Origin: Paulinella micropora | Taxonomy: Eukaryota; Cercozoa; Imbricatea; Euglyphida; Paulinellidae | NCBI GenBank assembly: GCA_019918135.1 | Contig: WBZZ01004819.1 | Location: forward strand, 377,501-441,500 | Length of the DNA stretch: 64,000 nucleotides | Direction of reading: 5' to 3' | In this document: positions 63,329 to 64,000 of the stretch, piece by piece | Numbering within the stretch: the stretch's first letter is position 1 | Layout of the letters: every line of letters starts with the position of its first letter | Translations under genes and position numbers: made by a program | Notes under the pieces: generated by a model | Told to the model about the DNA's origin: nothing | Seen by the model: the letters and a program-made list of their open reading frames with translations, nothing else | Databases searched by the model: none

Positions 63329-64000
63329 GTATGTTCTTCTTGAAGAGCAATTCCAAAACGTTTCCGCCTCCACTTTTAAAGGACCCCAATGCCTTGCCTT
63401 GGATTCTTTTATTACATACCGATGACGTTCTTGCCTTTTACCAACACAAAGCCCAAGTAGAGGTTTTACGCAAATGACTTACGGAAGAGAAATTGACCTT
63501 CACTGGCACGGTTCACTCTCAAACGAAAGTCTTTTGCGGCCTCCAGTTCAAGCGTACCCCCAAGGGCTTACTCGTCCATCAGCGTTCATATACGCGTGGC
63601 CTACTAGAAGACCATGGATTTGCACAGGCAAACCCAGTCCCCACACCGGCCACAGCTATAGAGCCTACCCCTGCGTCCAACGACGCACACCTACGCAAAT
63701 GGACCCTACCAACTCTTGTGGTAAATTTACTTGGCTTGCAACCCAAACATGCCCAGACATATCAAAACAACCTATCTGTTTACTCACATCGATATCACGA
63801 ACCCAACACAGCATACAGCATGGCAGCCCGTATGTTACGTTATTTTCGTAATGGTGAGAGAGGTTTGTTTTTCCCGTATAGTGTAGATATGTCAAGGCTT
63901 CGTCTGTCCCATTGGGCTGACGCAACGTTAGGCTGCTGCAAGTTTACCAAACGCTCACGTAGCGGCGACCTCGACGAGCTCACTGCTCCTGTGCATTAGG

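Larger units (their letters stand above)
52211..63332. mobile_element. 11.1-kb DNA transposon with SET and DDE-like genes, inserted into copia
   Basis: The element proper runs 52215-63328 and starts AACAAGTGATT, with the inverse at the right end. GTAT flanks both sides (52211-52214 and 63329-63332), a 4-bp target-site duplication. Terminal inverted repeats are ~165 bp. Two divergent transcription units leave a central 1.4-kb region: a minus-strand Lys/Glu-rich gene (56384-52557) and a plus-strand SET/transposase gene (57845-62940). The DDE-like domain has D and DGGGEN motifs, as in a widespread eukaryotic family related to KDZ-type transposases. Assignment to a named superfamily is uncertain. 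Confidence 0.8.
46265..64000 (+). mobile_element. Ty1/copia retrotransposon, broken, interrupted by a DNA transposon, 3' end outside the window
   Basis: Parts in order: LTR, gag from MAGHEPAITKLTLK, a knuckle-like CHSCRGPHKVRDC near 47600, an aspartic-protease-like FDTGTN near 49600, integrase-like region (50.1-50.8 kb), RVT_2 reverse transcriptase (LDFDLIDFTQAYSQ ... LLKALYGSPQASRRW) to ~52210, and the remaining RT and start of RNase H from 63333. The element looks broken, with roughly six or more breaks plus the insertion at 52215-63328. LTR copies are similar, so age is moderate. Confidence 0.8.

Overview
The window is nuclear DNA of a unicellular eukaryote (protist or alga; I cannot place it more precisely). 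Support comes from short GT..AG introns, a tRNA-derived SINE, Ty1/copia retroelements, a piggyBac-type transposon, long microsatellites and almost no ordinary single-copy genes. It is a mobile-element graveyard built in layers.

Region by region: 1-3.6 kb is a degraded piggyBac-type transposon carrying a small secreted-protein ORF. 3.6-5.6 kb holds exon-like pieces of an unrecognised minus-strand gene. 6.3-26.8 kb is the centrepiece, a 20.5-kb element with two near-identical 8.6-kb inverted arms around a 3.25-kb unique core. Each arm ends in a ~407-bp palindrome and encodes a protelomerase-like (telomere resolvase) tyrosine recombinase, an archaeo-eukaryotic primase, a UL9-like SF2 helicase, zinc-binding and coiled-coil proteins, an AT-hook protein and an iteron-bearing origin-like region. 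No capsid gene was seen. 26.8-33.3 kb is non-coding, with a large ACT/AGT repeat and a ~2.3-kb element that resembles a non-autonomous relative of the one at 1-3.6 kb. 33.3-40.5 kb holds copia fossils, a ~175-bp G/C-tract satellite and a second ~175-bp tandem repeat.

40.5-46.3 kb is a host gene region with a DNA-methyltransferase signature. Its pieces are out of order, and it is flanked on both sides by the same ACTGA target-site sequence and copia LTRs. 46.3-64 kb is a copia element with a MYND-type finger. It is interrupted in its reverse transcriptase by an 11.1-kb DNA transposon (52.2-63.3 kb) that has ~165-bp terminal inverted repeats, a GTAT target duplication, two divergent transcription units (one very rich in Lys/Glu, the other with a SET domain and a DDE-like transposase) and a tandem SINE trimer in an apparent intron.

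How the parts fit: in the 20-kb element the recombinase plus end palindromes suggest hairpin-telomere biology, and primase, helicase and iterons form a replication module. The small core genes are the variable cargo, two of them driven by identical leaders inside the arms. Everything is inferred from sequence alone.
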